A stretch of 64,000 nucleotides of DNA, taken from G963663615 sp963663615. GTDB taxonomy: Bacteria > Bacteroidota > Ignavibacteria > Ignavibacteriales > Melioribacteraceae. Every line of letters starts with the position of its first letter. Position 1 is the stretch's first letter. The DNA lies in assembly GCA_963663615.1 (NCBI GenBank), contig OY760517.1, forward strand, positions 2,666,001 through 2,730,000, written 5' to 3'. A program made the position numbers and the translations under genes. The notes under the pieces are model-generated. The model was not told the origin of the DNA. It was given only the letters and a program-made list of their open reading frames with translations, and did not search any database. Positions 42,563 through 51,740 of this stretch are shown piece by piece.

Positions 42563-45328
42563 TTAAAAATCAACCGTTACACCCAAACGAACTTGACGTG
42601 GTGAACTATAATAGTCAGGACGTACAAAATATTCGTCGGCAGAGTGTAAACCTGGATTTATTTGCGATAATCTGTTAGTTTCCTCTGAAGTTGCAAGAGT
42701 TTTATCAAGAGTATAACCGGAACGACCAGTTGAAGAATAAACAAGATTTTCATTCTGGGTATCGAACAGGTTAAACACTTTTGCAAAAAAGGTTAAACTA
42801 AATTGGTCGAGCTTAAAGGTTTTTTCAGCACGTAGATCAACAGAACCTTTCATAGGTCTTCTTCCACTATTCGGTTTCAGGTAAACCTGATTATCGAACA
42901 ATACCGGACTGTAAGGCAAGCCAGTGCTAAGAACACCAACCAGTGTAACATTCCAGTTATCAACTTCGCCAAATGATACTGTACCATTCAAAGTATGTCT
43001 CTGATCCCAACCTAAAGGAATTGGTACTTTTTCACTCTGTCTTCCTGATAGAAGATCAAGGAAAAATGCATCAGAATCAGTATCGTTTCCTTCAGCAACC
43101 TGGAAAGTATAATCCAGCGTAAAACCTAACATATCCTGAGGAGTAGGTCTTTTGGCTACCGAAACAATAATACCTTTAATATTTGCATAGTCTTTATTTA
43201 CATATTTGTAATACGTACTGTTTTCATCAATTCGTATTTGCTGTGAAGAAAGAAGATCCCTAACATCTTTATAGTAACCAGTTACGTGAAGAGCAAGATC
43301 TTCCATAAGCTGTTGCTGCAAACCTAGTTCATAAGTTACAGTTTTTTCAGGTTTAAGGTCTGCGTTACCATACTGCTGAGATGTTGCTGACCATTCAAAC
43401 TGCGGATTTGCATATAAATATCTGAAAGGAGGCATCTGAACAAAGTGACCATATGAAAAGTGTATTATACCCTGATCCGTAATTGGGAAAGATACACCAA
43501 ATCGTGGACTAATATGGTATTTGGCTTCTGCATCAGCAAGTAAAGAATTTGCATCAATGTAAGATGGTAATTCAGGATCGTTTGGAGAAGGATAGAAAGT
43601 ATTTGTTGAATACCTTGCATCTGGAGAAATATAATCCATTCTTACACCAAGGTTAAGTATAATTTCATCAAACTCAATTTTATCCTGGATAAATGCAGAA
43701 AACTCGGTAGGAGTTCTCACATAGCTATCGCGGTATGATGTGCTAACATCAGGAATAACTGGTGTAAGGTTAACAGAAGTATCTCTTAATATAGTGAACG
43801 ATTCGTAATTCAATTCATGTGTTTTGTATTCAATACCAAACTTTGCTTCATGATGATTAGTAAGCTGTGAAGTAATATCGAATTTTAACTGAGTTGAATT
43901 GGTTCTCTGGTAAGAATGTCCTCTCGGTGTACCACCAACATAAAAAGTATAATTTACCGGAGTATTGAGATATTCGCTTGGCTGATATTTATTGGAAGGA
44001 TAATAATCATTAGGGTTCATACCAGCGTGGAAATCAACCGGATCACCATCTTCATCTTCAAGTGGATAAAGATAAGATTTATAGTCATCCACATTATAAG
44101 AACCACGCAATGTGTAGAACGTATAATTACTAATTGCATGACGTAATTCAAGTGAATTTACCAAACCCCAACTATAACCGGTTGGTCGTGCATCTGGTAA
44201 ATATTTGTAAGCATGACTATAATATTTAGCCTGTGACTTTGAGTAAATAACGTCGTAGTTAATTTTCATTGTTGAAATTGGTTTGTACGTTAATTTACCA
44301 GTAGTACTTAATCCCTCGTAAGGATTCATAGGAAATTCGGCACCATCACCAGTTGACTGTATATATATTGAATCGCTATTAGTAGGACTTATATAATATC
44401 TGTCGCTAACATTGTGTTCTCTAATACCATAAAGATGCCCCTGATCTTTGTTGTATCTACCTGAAAGGAAAAATGAGAACTTTTTACCAAGACAAGGAAT
44501 AGGACCACCTAAAGTTCCTTCGAACACCATTTCATTTACGGGATTAAAATCATCAATCTTATAAAATATATCCGTGTTATTACTAAGATAATCACCAGTA
44601 TAAAAAGAGAAACTACCTTTATACTTGTCACTACCTTCTTTTGTAACTGTATTAACAATACCAGAAAGAGCATTTCCATATTCAGCATTAAAGGTACCAC
44701 TAATTACAGAAAGTTCCTGAATAGCATTGGTAGCAATACTTACAGCACGTGAATTACTGTAAGGGTTAGAAATAGATACACCATTAATAGTATATTGAAT
44801 TTCAGTTGAACGACCACCTCTAATATGAAGTTCGCCACCAGTACCCTGAGTTATACCAGCCTGAAGTGTTAATAGACCGGTAACACTTTCAACAGGTAAA
44901 GCTTCAATCTGTGAAGCATCAACATTTGTTTGTGAAGATGTTAAATCTTTTCGAACCATTGCAGCTTCAGCTCTAACAACAATGGTTTCCACCTCAATAA
45001 TATCAGTTGACATCACAAAATCAATTTTTGTGGTAAAGTCAGCAGACACTTTTACGTCAGTGTACATCTGCTTCTGAAACCCCACACCAGAAGCAACAAC
45101 ACTATAAATTCCCGGAGGAATATTGTTAATTACGAAAACGCCATCAATATCAGTGGCGGCACCCATAGTGGTTCCATCAATCATAACATTTATGCCCGGA
45201 AGTGGTTCACCACTTTCCTGGTCAGTAACAACACCAGTAATTTTACCAGTAGTACCAGCATTAAGAACAGACGTAATAAGCATAAAGATGCATGTTACAA
45301 TTGAAATTTGGAGTAAAAATTTTTTCAT
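42563..45328 (-). CDS. TonB-dependent receptor with N-terminal carboxypeptidase-like domain
   Basis: A 921-residue outer-membrane receptor. The signal peptide (1-24) is followed by a CarboxypepD_reg-like domain (about 27-115, GKITGVVTDQESGEPLPG). The plug domain (about 120-240) has LTLQAGITQGTGGELHIRGG and YGNALSGIVNTVTKEG. A 22-strand barrel ends in VRLGVTVDF with terminal Phe. There is a strong GGAGGT ribosome-binding site. It is SusC-like in architecture, but the downstream genes encode a giant secreted protein and a PorV-like protein rather than a SusD lipoprotein. The imported ligand is unknown. Confidence 0.93.
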   Translation of the reverse strand: MKKFLLQISIVTCIFMLITSVLNAGTTGKITGVVTDQESGEPLPGINVMIDGTTMGAATDIDGVFVINNIPPGIYSVVASGVGFQKQMYTDVKVSADFTTKIDFVMSTDIIEVETIVVRAEAAMVRKDLTSSQTNVDASQIEALPVESVTGLLTLQAGITQGTGGELHIRGGRSTEIQYTINGVSISNPYSNSRAVSIATNAIQELSVISGTFNAEYGNALSGIVNTVTKEGSDKYKGSFSFYTGDYLSNNTDIFYKIDDFNPVNEMVFEGTLGGPIPCLGKKFSFFLSGRYNKDQGHLYGIREHNVSDRYYISPTNSDSIYIQSTGDGAEFPMNPYEGLSTTGKLTYKPISTMKINYDVIYSKSQAKYYSHAYKYLPDARPTGYSWGLVNSLELRHAISNYTFYTLRGSYNVDDYKSYLYPLEDEDGDPVDFHAGMNPNDYYPSNKYQPSEYLNTPVNYTFYVGGTPRGHSYQRTNSTQLKFDITSQLTNHHEAKFGIEYKTHELNYESFTILRDTSVNLTPVIPDVSTSYRDSYVRTPTEFSAFIQDKIEFDEIILNLGVRMDYISPDARYSTNTFYPSPNDPELPSYIDANSLLADAEAKYHISPRFGVSFPITDQGIIHFSYGHFVQMPPFRYLYANPQFEWSATSQQYGNADLKPEKTVTYELGLQQQLMEDLALHVTGYYKDVRDLLSSQQIRIDENSTYYKYVNKDYANIKGIIVSVAKRPTPQDMLGFTLDYTFQVAEGNDTDSDAFFLDLLSGRQSEKVPIPLGWDQRHTLNGTVSFGEVDNWNVTLVGVLSTGLPYSPVLFDNQVYLKPNSGRRPMKGSVDLRAEKTFKLDQFSLTFFAKVFNLFDTQNENLVYSSTGRSGYTLDKTLATSEETNRLSQINPGLHSADEYFVRPDYYSSPRQVRLGVTVDF

Positions 45329-45442
45329 TTATACCTCCTGTACTCCAACAACATGTAATAAAAAATTATTATTTGGAATGATTAAGCAGGATTTTCCTGA
45401 TTAACGAGACACGAAAGTGTTTTTTAAGTTTAGACAAAAAAA

Positions 45443-45462
45443 AGCCGTGCAAAAGCACGGCT
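45443..45462 (-). terminator. Strong intrinsic terminator
   Basis: AGCCGTGC and GCACGGCT pair perfectly (8 bp) around AAAA, and on the minus strand eight T follow. It ends the FG-GAP cargo gene at 45469 and isolates the TonB operon. Confidence 0.95.
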
Positions 45463-45468
45463 CTAAAA

Positions 45469-47316
45469 TTATTTCAATAGAGACATTTTGATTGATTTGG
45501 AGAAATTACCAAATTGTAATGTCGCTATATAAACACCACTCGCAACTTTGCTGCCAGCATTGGTTGTTGCATTCCATTTAACTTCATAAGAGTTTTTCTG
45601 AAGTAGTTCGTTATCCAACAAAGTGCTAACTTCGTTACCAAGAATGTCATAAATTTTTAGTGAAACTTTTTTGTCAACCGGAAGTGAGAATCTGATAGTA
45701 GTTTCCGGGTTGAACGGGTTAGGATAGTTCTGTTCCAATACATAATCGTCTGGAGTAATTACACTGTATTCTGTAGCTTCAACACCAGTTGAAGTCCATT
45801 CAAGAACACGCATATTAACAGCTTTATCTGAAGCAATTTTTACAGTTGAATCTTTTTCGAATGCAAGTGAAGTATCTCTGTAACTATAATAAGTATAAGT
45901 AATAGAGTCGGCAACTGACTGATAAACAGTAACAGCTTCCATTTCATCATCACTATCAAGGTCACAACCAGCAAACATTCTTGAAACAAATGGAGATTCA
46001 CGGAAAATAGTATCCATTACACCAACTGAATCATAAACGTCAACATAAAAGAACTGTTTTTCAGCACCAGCATAAACAACAGTACCATTATAGTTAGCAG
46101 GATCAAGTATGTCGCCATCACCATCATACTCAAGAGAAACAACGTTATAACCAGCAGAACCACCAAGAAGAATTTCGTCTCTTCCGTTTCCGTTAAAGTC
46201 ATAAGCACCGATACCCCAGTGAGAACCATTTTCGTTACCGATAAGAGTCCACTGACCTTCAGCTATCTGAGCGTGCTGTACAGGATCATTATCCCAAACA
46301 TAAACGCCATCATCACTAGACTGTAATGCTGTTAAACCAACATTATAGTAGTAAGGGCTTGCACCGTAATAAATACCAGCAATTTCTTCTTTGCCATCAC
46401 CATCAACGTCAGCAGTAGCAAGACCCATATAAGAAACAAGGTCAGCACCATCATTATAATAATATTCGTAATAATGATCGCTTCTACCATCTGCTTCAGG
46501 TTTTGGGTAAGTATAAGAGTCAGCTTCGCCGGTTGGTTCAATTGACCAGAAACCGTAGAAGTTCCAGTAATGGTTAGCAATTTCTTTTGTACCGTCGCCA
46601 TCATAATCTACAACAGCTGACTGCCACCAAGAACCAGTAGAGAATCTGTTTTCAGAAACTTGATCAGGATGACCACCTTCGATATTCCAGGTACCAAAAC
46701 CAGGTATATCACCGTCAACACCAAGAATGTAAACAGCATGATTTTCGTTACATGTAATAAGTTCGTCATAACCGTCACCGTCAAAATCATAAACGGTAGC
46801 AGTTTCACGATCCATTCTCCATCTGCCTAAACCAATAAGTGTGTCAGCTGAAGAGTCAAGAGTAAGAGCTGGTTCATCACCGAAACCGTTGTCAGTTCCG
46901 TCCCATTCCCATACCTGAACCTGACCGTCATATCTTGAGCCAACAGGGAAAATAAGTTCTCTGTAACCGTCACCATCAAGGTCACCATCACGTGCCCATC
47001 TTGGTACTGAGTTTGGATTGTCTGCTTCTCTTACCGGAGAAGACCAAACCAGCTCAAGCTGACCAGCAGCAACATATTCAAAAACATGAACCCTACATCC
47101 GTTAGAATAATCAGTTGTAACAACTTCCGGTTTTCCATCCTGATCAAGATCCTGAGTAACCCATACACTTCTGACCCCCTGATCACTGTAATATGGTGCT
47201 TCAGTATCGTTTGGATCTATGCCAGTAGGATTATTGAAACCAAGTTCAACAAACTGAGCAGAGACCATAGACCAGCTTAATAAAACTGCGGATAATACTA
47301 ATAAAAGTTTCCTCAT
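45469..47316 (-). CDS. Secreted T9SS cargo with FG-GAP/VCBS-type repeats
   Basis: From ATG 47316 (GGGAG 7 bases upstream; a GTG at 47319 is also in frame) the product is 615 residues. After a signal peptide (ending MVSAQ) come about seven repeats of the D-x-D-x-D-G(K/Y)xE(V/I/L) type, for example LDQDGKPEVVTTDY, LDGDGYRELIFPVG, FDGDGYDELITC and VDGDGKEEIAG. These are calcium-binding loops of a seven-bladed FG-GAP propeller. The last 85 residues are a T9SS sorting domain (EQNYPNPFNPETTIRFSL, ending KSIKMSLLK). It is likely an adhesive or glycan-binding surface protein. Confidence 0.88.
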   Translation of the reverse strand: MRKLLLVLSAVLLSWSMVSAQFVELGFNNPTGIDPNDTEAPYYSDQGVRSVWVTQDLDQDGKPEVVTTDYSNGCRVHVFEYVAAGQLELVWSSPVREADNPNSVPRWARDGDLDGDGYRELIFPVGSRYDGQVQVWEWDGTDNGFGDEPALTLDSSADTLIGLGRWRMDRETATVYDFDGDGYDELITCNENHAVYILGVDGDIPGFGTWNIEGGHPDQVSENRFSTGSWWQSAVVDYDGDGTKEIANHYWNFYGFWSIEPTGEADSYTYPKPEADGRSDHYYEYYYNDGADLVSYMGLATADVDGDGKEEIAGIYYGASPYYYNVGLTALQSSDDGVYVWDNDPVQHAQIAEGQWTLIGNENGSHWGIGAYDFNGNGRDEILLGGSAGYNVVSLEYDGDGDILDPANYNGTVVYAGAEKQFFYVDVYDSVGVMDTIFRESPFVSRMFAGCDLDSDDEMEAVTVYQSVADSITYTYYSYRDTSLAFEKDSTVKIASDKAVNMRVLEWTSTGVEATEYSVITPDDYVLEQNYPNPFNPETTIRFSLPVDKKVSLKIYDILGNEVSTLLDNELLQKNSYEVKWNATTNAGSKVASGVYIATLQFGNFSKSIKMSLLK

Positions 47317-47524
47317 CACGAAACTCCCATGATTGTGAATAAATTAAGTTAGTGTTAATTAAAACAATTGTTAACATCATATTTGAATGCTAAAAGTCTT
47401 ATAATTAAAGAACTATTATGCTGATTACTTGTTGTGTCAACATAACATGGTTATTAAAATAATTGAAAGAACCCAAACAATTCAAATAATATTTAAAAAA
47501 AATGCATTTTTTTTTACGAAAAAT

Positions 47525-48409
47525 CTAAAAATATGCAAAAACTGTCTTTTTTATAGCTTTAATATGTGCAGGAGTTGTACCACAACATCCACCAATTAGC
47601 GATACACCTGCATCCAGCAACAAAGGTACAATAGTTTTTACCTTGACAGGTGTTTCAGGATAAACCAATTCGGTTCCAACCAATTCGGGCAAACCTGCAT
47701 TGGCATGCACTAAAATGGGATGTTTACCTGCTACAGGTTTTATTTCTGAAACAATATCAACCATTGCCTTAAAACCATTGCCACAGTTGGTACCAACAAT
47801 ATCAGCACCGCTTTCAATTACGGAGCTTATTGCTTCCTTAACTCCAAGACCCATCATACTTTTGTAACCATCATCTGTTTTGTTTTCAAAACTAAAAGTG
47901 CATATAACTTCAAGGTCGGAAAAGTTTTTTGCAATTTCAACAGCAATTTTCGCCTCATCAATATCATAAAAGGTTTCAATACAAATGGCATCTGCTCCAC
48001 CATCTCTTAATCCTTCTATTTGAATTCTAAAGGCTTCCTTCAAATCATCTTTGGTTACATCCCCCATCATCAGGAACTTACCTGTGGGTCCAACCGAACC
48101 AAGAACAATTTTATCACCAGCTGCTTCTCGCGATATTTCAGCGGCTGCCTTGTTTATTTCATAAGTTTTTTCTTTTAATCCGTAATGGCTCAGCTTTATG
48201 GCACTGCCACCAAAACTGTTTGTTTCAATCATATCCGAACCAGCTTCAATATAACTTTTGGCTATATCGAGTACATCGCTTCTTCTTTCCAGATTCCATA
48301 ATTCAGGACAATCGCCTGCAGCGAGACCTTTTAATTGTAGAAATGTGCCCCAGGCACCATCGGAAACCAAAGCTTTTTTAGTTTTTAGGCTTTCAAGGAT
48401 TTTACCCAT
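47525..48409 (-). CDS. Homocysteine S-methyltransferase domain protein (MetH module)
   Basis: A 294-residue (beta/alpha)8 barrel equivalent to the first domain of cobalamin-dependent methionine synthase. Zinc-binding cysteines are visible in VGTNCGNGF (about 208) and IGGCCGTTP (about 272). LVSDGAWGTFLQ, ETNSFGG and the VGPTGKFL block match the family. It lacks the folate, cobalamin and activation domains of full MetH. The upstream gene, overlapping by 8 bases, encodes a MetH activation-domain-like protein, so it is probably part of a split methionine synthase whose other modules are elsewhere. A stand-alone homocysteine methyltransferase using another methyl donor is the alternative. Confidence 0.88.
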   Translation of the reverse strand: MGKILESLKTKKALVSDGAWGTFLQLKGLAAGDCPELWNLERRSDVLDIAKSYIEAGSDMIETNSFGGSAIKLSHYGLKEKTYEINKAAAEISREAAGDKIVLGSVGPTGKFLMMGDVTKDDLKEAFRIQIEGLRDGGADAICIETFYDIDEAKIAVEIAKNFSDLEVICTFSFENKTDDGYKSMMGLGVKEAISSVIESGADIVGTNCGNGFKAMVDIVSEIKPVAGKHPILVHANAGLPELVGTELVYPETPVKVKTIVPLLLDAGVSLIGGCCGTTPAHIKAIKKTVFAYF

Positions 48410-49130
48410 TAAACTGGTTCTCCTTCAATTTTCGTTTATAGCAGTCCTTAAAGTTGCAAAAATCGCAATAGTAGTCCTTAAATTCTACTTCTTTTCCGCA
48501 ACCAACAATACCGCTAACTGATTTAACCGGATTCATTAGCGAACTATTAGATAAGCTTATTCCTATATTTTTTTTCGGAAACAGCCCAAATAATTTTTGT
48601 TGCTCGGTAATATTCCAACCACAATAGCCTGGACTAAAACGATTGGTTAAATTATTCTCACCAGCCGGCAACAATTCTTTTAATTTACTCATTAACTTAT
48701 CTGATGCAATTTCTACAATTTCAGAGGCGAGAAAATCGAACAAGTAAGAATTTAGCAAATCACCTTCGATACTAAACTTCTTGCTTAATTTCTCCAGTCC
48801 ATCACCAATTGTTAACAAATAGAAGAACAGATAATCTGAATTTCTTATTTGACTGTGAACAATTTTCTCAATTAAAAATTGAACATCATTTAAGTATATA
48901 ACACTATCGCTAATTTTGAATGAATTTCGGGTAAAAAGGGCATAGGTTGATTTAACCGAAATTTTAGCCCTAATAATATCAAGAATTTCTTTAAAGTCAA
49001 ATCCAATAGTTGCTAAATCGAACCTGCCCACGCTAATTAATAAATTTTCCAGGGTTTTCGCACTAAGTTCCAGATCATCAAAACTTGGATTTATATATCC
49101 GGTACTACCTGAATTCAAATGGGATGACAT
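48402..49130 (-). CDS. MetH activation-domain-like protein with a Cys-rich tail
   Basis: A 242-residue protein resembling the reactivation (SAM-binding) domain of methionine synthase. The block NRFSPGYCGWNITEQQKLFGL (residues about 165-185) and SLMNPVKSVSGIVGCG match the R-x-SPGY and P-x-KSVS-x-I motifs. The tail has a cysteine cluster, CDFCNFKDC, absent from classical MetH and suggestive of a metal centre. Reactivation normally uses reducing power plus SAM to rescue oxidised cob(II)alamin. Its stop overlaps the homocysteine methyltransferase start, so the two are translated together. Confidence 0.82.
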   Translation of the reverse strand: MSSHLNSGSTGYINPSFDDLELSAKTLENLLISVGRFDLATIGFDFKEILDIIRAKISVKSTYALFTRNSFKISDSVIYLNDVQFLIEKIVHSQIRNSDYLFFYLLTIGDGLEKLSKKFSIEGDLLNSYLFDFLASEIVEIASDKLMSKLKELLPAGENNLTNRFSPGYCGWNITEQQKLFGLFPKKNIGISLSNSSLMNPVKSVSGIVGCGKEVEFKDYYCDFCNFKDCYKRKLKENQFNG

Positions 49131-49149
49131 TTCTATATATCCTGATAGG

Positions 49150-49170
49150 AAAGGGGCACGGTGCCCCTTT
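49150..49170 (-). terminator. Terminator hairpin after the UDP-glucose dehydrogenase gene
   Basis: AAAGGGGCA and TGCCCCTTT pair over 9 bp with a CGG loop. It lies in the 42-base gap between the dehydrogenase stop and the next gene start. The T-tract is short, so termination may be partial and read-through into the MetH genes is possible. Confidence 0.6.
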
Positions 49171-49172
49171 AA

Positions 49173-50498
49173 TTATTTTATACTTTTACGACCAATACTG
49201 TAATAAACGAAATTGTGTTCGCTCATTAACTCATTGTTGTAAACATTTCTACCGTCAAAAAGAATGGGCTGTTTTAAGAGATTCTTCATTTTTTCAAAAT
49301 CGGGATTTCTAAATTCATTCCACTCGGTTAAAACCAGCAAGGCTTCGGAGTTTTCCAGCACATCATACTGTTCTTTAACATACTCAATTTTATCCCCGAA
49401 AAAGTATTTTGAATTTTCCATTGCCGCCGGATCGTAAGCAGAAACATTTGCACCCAATTCAATAAGTTTATTAATAATTATAATTGATGGAGCTTCTCTC
49501 ATATCATCAGTGTTAGGTTTAAACGATAAGCCCCATACACCAAATTTCATTCCCGAAATATTGCCGCCGAAATGTTTGAGTATCTTCTCAACCAAAACTT
49601 CTTTTTGTTTTTGGTTAACTGCATCAACCATAGTTAAAATTTTTAGTTCGTTATCGCTATCCTTACCTGTTTTTATAAGAGCATTAACATCCTTTGGAAA
49701 ACATGAACCACCATAACCAATTCCAGCAAACAGAAATCTGTTACCTATACGGGAATCTGTCCCCATCCCCTTACGTACTCGGTCAATATCCGCACCAACT
49801 TTTTCACAAAAATTAGCCAGTTCATTCATAAACGTAATACGCATTGCAAGGTATGAGTTTGCTGCATATTTGGTAACTTCGGCACTTTCATTATCCATCA
49901 TTAGTATAGGGTTGCCCTGGCGAACAAAAGGTTCATATAAATATTTCATTACATCAGCTGCCTTCTCATCTTTTGCACCAATTACAATTCTGTCTGGTTT
50001 CATAAAATCTTCAACGGCAAATCCCTCTCTTAAAAACTCAGGGTTCGAAACAACATCAAAGTTTGAAACATCATTTTTCCATATTGCTTCTCTAACTCTT
50101 TGCGAGGTACCAACTGGTACAGTACTTTTATTTACTACAATTTTGAAAGTAGTGTCACCTTCTTTTTTCAATATTTTGCCAATTTCATCCGAAACTTTCA
50201 TAACAGCACTTAAGTCTGCCGCACCATCACCACCCTGCGGAGTGGGTAAACATAACATTATAACATCATTTTCCAGAACAGCCTTTTCAAGGTCATCTGT
50301 AAAATGCAATCTGTCTTTTGCTATATTTCTGTAAAAAAGCAAATCCAATCCCGGTTCATAAATGGTTAGTTCCGCATTTTGCAGTTTTTTAAGTTTGTCA
50401 GGATTATTATCAACACAAGTTACCTGATTACCCATTTCCGCAAAACATGTTCCTGAAACCAATCCTACATAACCAGTACCAATTAATGCCAATTTCAT
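49173..50498 (-). CDS. UDP-glucose 6-dehydrogenase
   Basis: A 441-residue NAD-dependent enzyme oxidising UDP-glucose to UDP-glucuronate for polysaccharide synthesis. The N-terminal Rossmann motif is GTGYVGLVSGTCFAEMGN, with CLPTPQGGDGAADLS following. The catalytic cysteine is in GYGGSCFPKDVNALI (about residue 261), and KFGVWGLSFKPNTDDMREAPS marks the C-terminal domain. Related UDP-sugar dehydrogenases (ManNAc, GlcNAc) differ in these blocks, and the glucose type fits best. The start has AGGTAGGT upstream. It diverges from purM. Confidence 0.93.
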   Translation of the reverse strand: MKLALIGTGYVGLVSGTCFAEMGNQVTCVDNNPDKLKKLQNAELTIYEPGLDLLFYRNIAKDRLHFTDDLEKAVLENDVIMLCLPTPQGGDGAADLSAVMKVSDEIGKILKKEGDTTFKIVVNKSTVPVGTSQRVREAIWKNDVSNFDVVSNPEFLREGFAVEDFMKPDRIVIGAKDEKAADVMKYLYEPFVRQGNPILMMDNESAEVTKYAANSYLAMRITFMNELANFCEKVGADIDRVRKGMGTDSRIGNRFLFAGIGYGGSCFPKDVNALIKTGKDSDNELKILTMVDAVNQKQKEVLVEKILKHFGGNISGMKFGVWGLSFKPNTDDMREAPSIIIINKLIELGANVSAYDPAAMENSKYFFGDKIEYVKEQYDVLENSEALLVLTEWNEFRNPDFEKMKNLLKQPILFDGRNVYNNELMSEHNFVYYSIGRKSIK

Positions 50499-50647
50499 AA
50501 TTACCTACCTGAATTAAAATGATTTTCGATTTGGGAATATATACATTTCAACAAATTAATGCATACAATTCTATTTATTTAATAACTTCAATCTTCCAAA
50601 CGAATATATTATATTTATATCTTCTAAAAAAAATATTAAGGCTGTAA

Positions 50648-51643
50648 ATGGATTCGACTTATAAAGCTGCTGGTGTGGATATTAAAGCTGGTGACGAATT
50701 TGTATCAAAAATTAAGGATCATGTAAAAAGCACTCATAATAGTAGTGTACTTTCCAACATTGGACATTTTGGTTCGTTCTTTGAATTCGACTTTTCTGGT
50801 TACGAAAAACCTGTACTTGTATCCAGCGTGGATGGTGTTGGCACCAAACTTAAAGTCGCCTTTATGATGGATAAACATGATACAATTGGACAGGATCTTG
50901 TAAACCATTGCGTAAATGATATTGCCGTCTGTGGTGCAAACCCTCTCTACTTTCTTGATTATATGGCTTTCGGTAAACTTTTTCCTGAAAAAGCTGAACA
51001 GATTGTTAAAGGATTTTCAATTGCCTGCAAGCAAAACGGTGTTGCTCTTGTTGGTGGCGAAACTGCTGAAATGCCAGGAATTTATAATGAAAATGATTAT
51101 GATCTTTCAGGTACTATTGTTGGTGTTGTTGATAAAGCCAAAATTATCAATGGCAGCAAGGTTGAAAAAGGTAACGTACTTATCGGTTTCGAATCTGATG
51201 GATTACACACAAACGGTTACTCATTGGCTCGTAACGTTTTGTTCAAAAAATTTAATGTAACTGATAAAGCACCCGGCTGCGAACTAACTGTTGGAGAGGA
51301 ACTCCTTCGAGTTCACAGATCATATCTGCCACTTATTAACAAGCTTAAGAATGAGTTTGAGATAAAAGCCTTTTCACATATTACAGGTGGTGGTATTATT
51401 GGTAATACCAGTCGTGTTGTGGATAGTTCATTGAGTATTGAAATGGACTGGAAAGCGTGGGAAATGCCTCCAATCTTTAAGCTTATTGCCGAAACCGGTG
51501 GTATAACTGACGAGGAAATGAGAAAGGTTTTTAATATTGGTATTGGTCTTATTGCAATTGTTGATAAAAGTGATGTTGATGCAGTTCTTCAATCATCTGC
51601 AGAGTTTAACCTTAATCCCAAAGTAATAGGTTTAATCAAATAA
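50648..51643 (+). CDS. purM: Phosphoribosylformylglycinamidine cyclo-ligase
   Basis: A 331-residue ATP-dependent enzyme closing the imidazole ring (AIR synthetase) in purine biosynthesis. Landmarks are SSVDGVGTKLKVAF, NHCVNDIAVCGANPLYFLDY, VGGETAEMPGIY, FESDGLHTNGYSLARNV and THITGGGI-like SHITGGGIIGN. The length fits the family (330-350). The start ATG at 50648 follows AAGGCTG. No other pur gene is adjacent, and the gene has its own terminator. Confidence 0.96.
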   Translation: MDSTYKAAGVDIKAGDEFVSKIKDHVKSTHNSSVLSNIGHFGSFFEFDFSGYEKPVLVSSVDGVGTKLKVAFMMDKHDTIGQDLVNHCVNDIAVCGANPLYFLDYMAFGKLFPEKAEQIVKGFSIACKQNGVALVGGETAEMPGIYNENDYDLSGTIVGVVDKAKIINGSKVEKGNVLIGFESDGLHTNGYSLARNVLFKKFNVTDKAPGCELTVGEELLRVHRSYLPLINKLKNEFEIKAFSHITGGGIIGNTSRVVDSSLSIEMDWKAWEMPPIFKLIAETGGITDEEMRKVFNIGIGLIAIVDKSDVDAVLQSSAEFNLNPKVIGLIK

Positions 51644-51662
51644 GGTTGGCTTTGCCAACCTT
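51642..51662 (+). terminator. Intrinsic terminator after purM
   Basis: AAGGTTGGC and GCCAACCTT pair over 9 bp around TTT, and the U-tract TTTTCC begins within the stem. It overlaps the purM stop codon. Confidence 0.85.
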
Positions 51663-51740
51663 TTCCGTTTTGTTACCTTTCTTTTTTACTCCACTTTTAT
51701 TTAGTTTGGTTTATAAATAGAAAATCTTAATGGAGATAAA

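Noticed and set aside
49131..49172. Cobalamin or SAM riboswitch before the methionine synthase genes
   Set aside because: The gap is 42 bases and holds only a short terminator hairpin.
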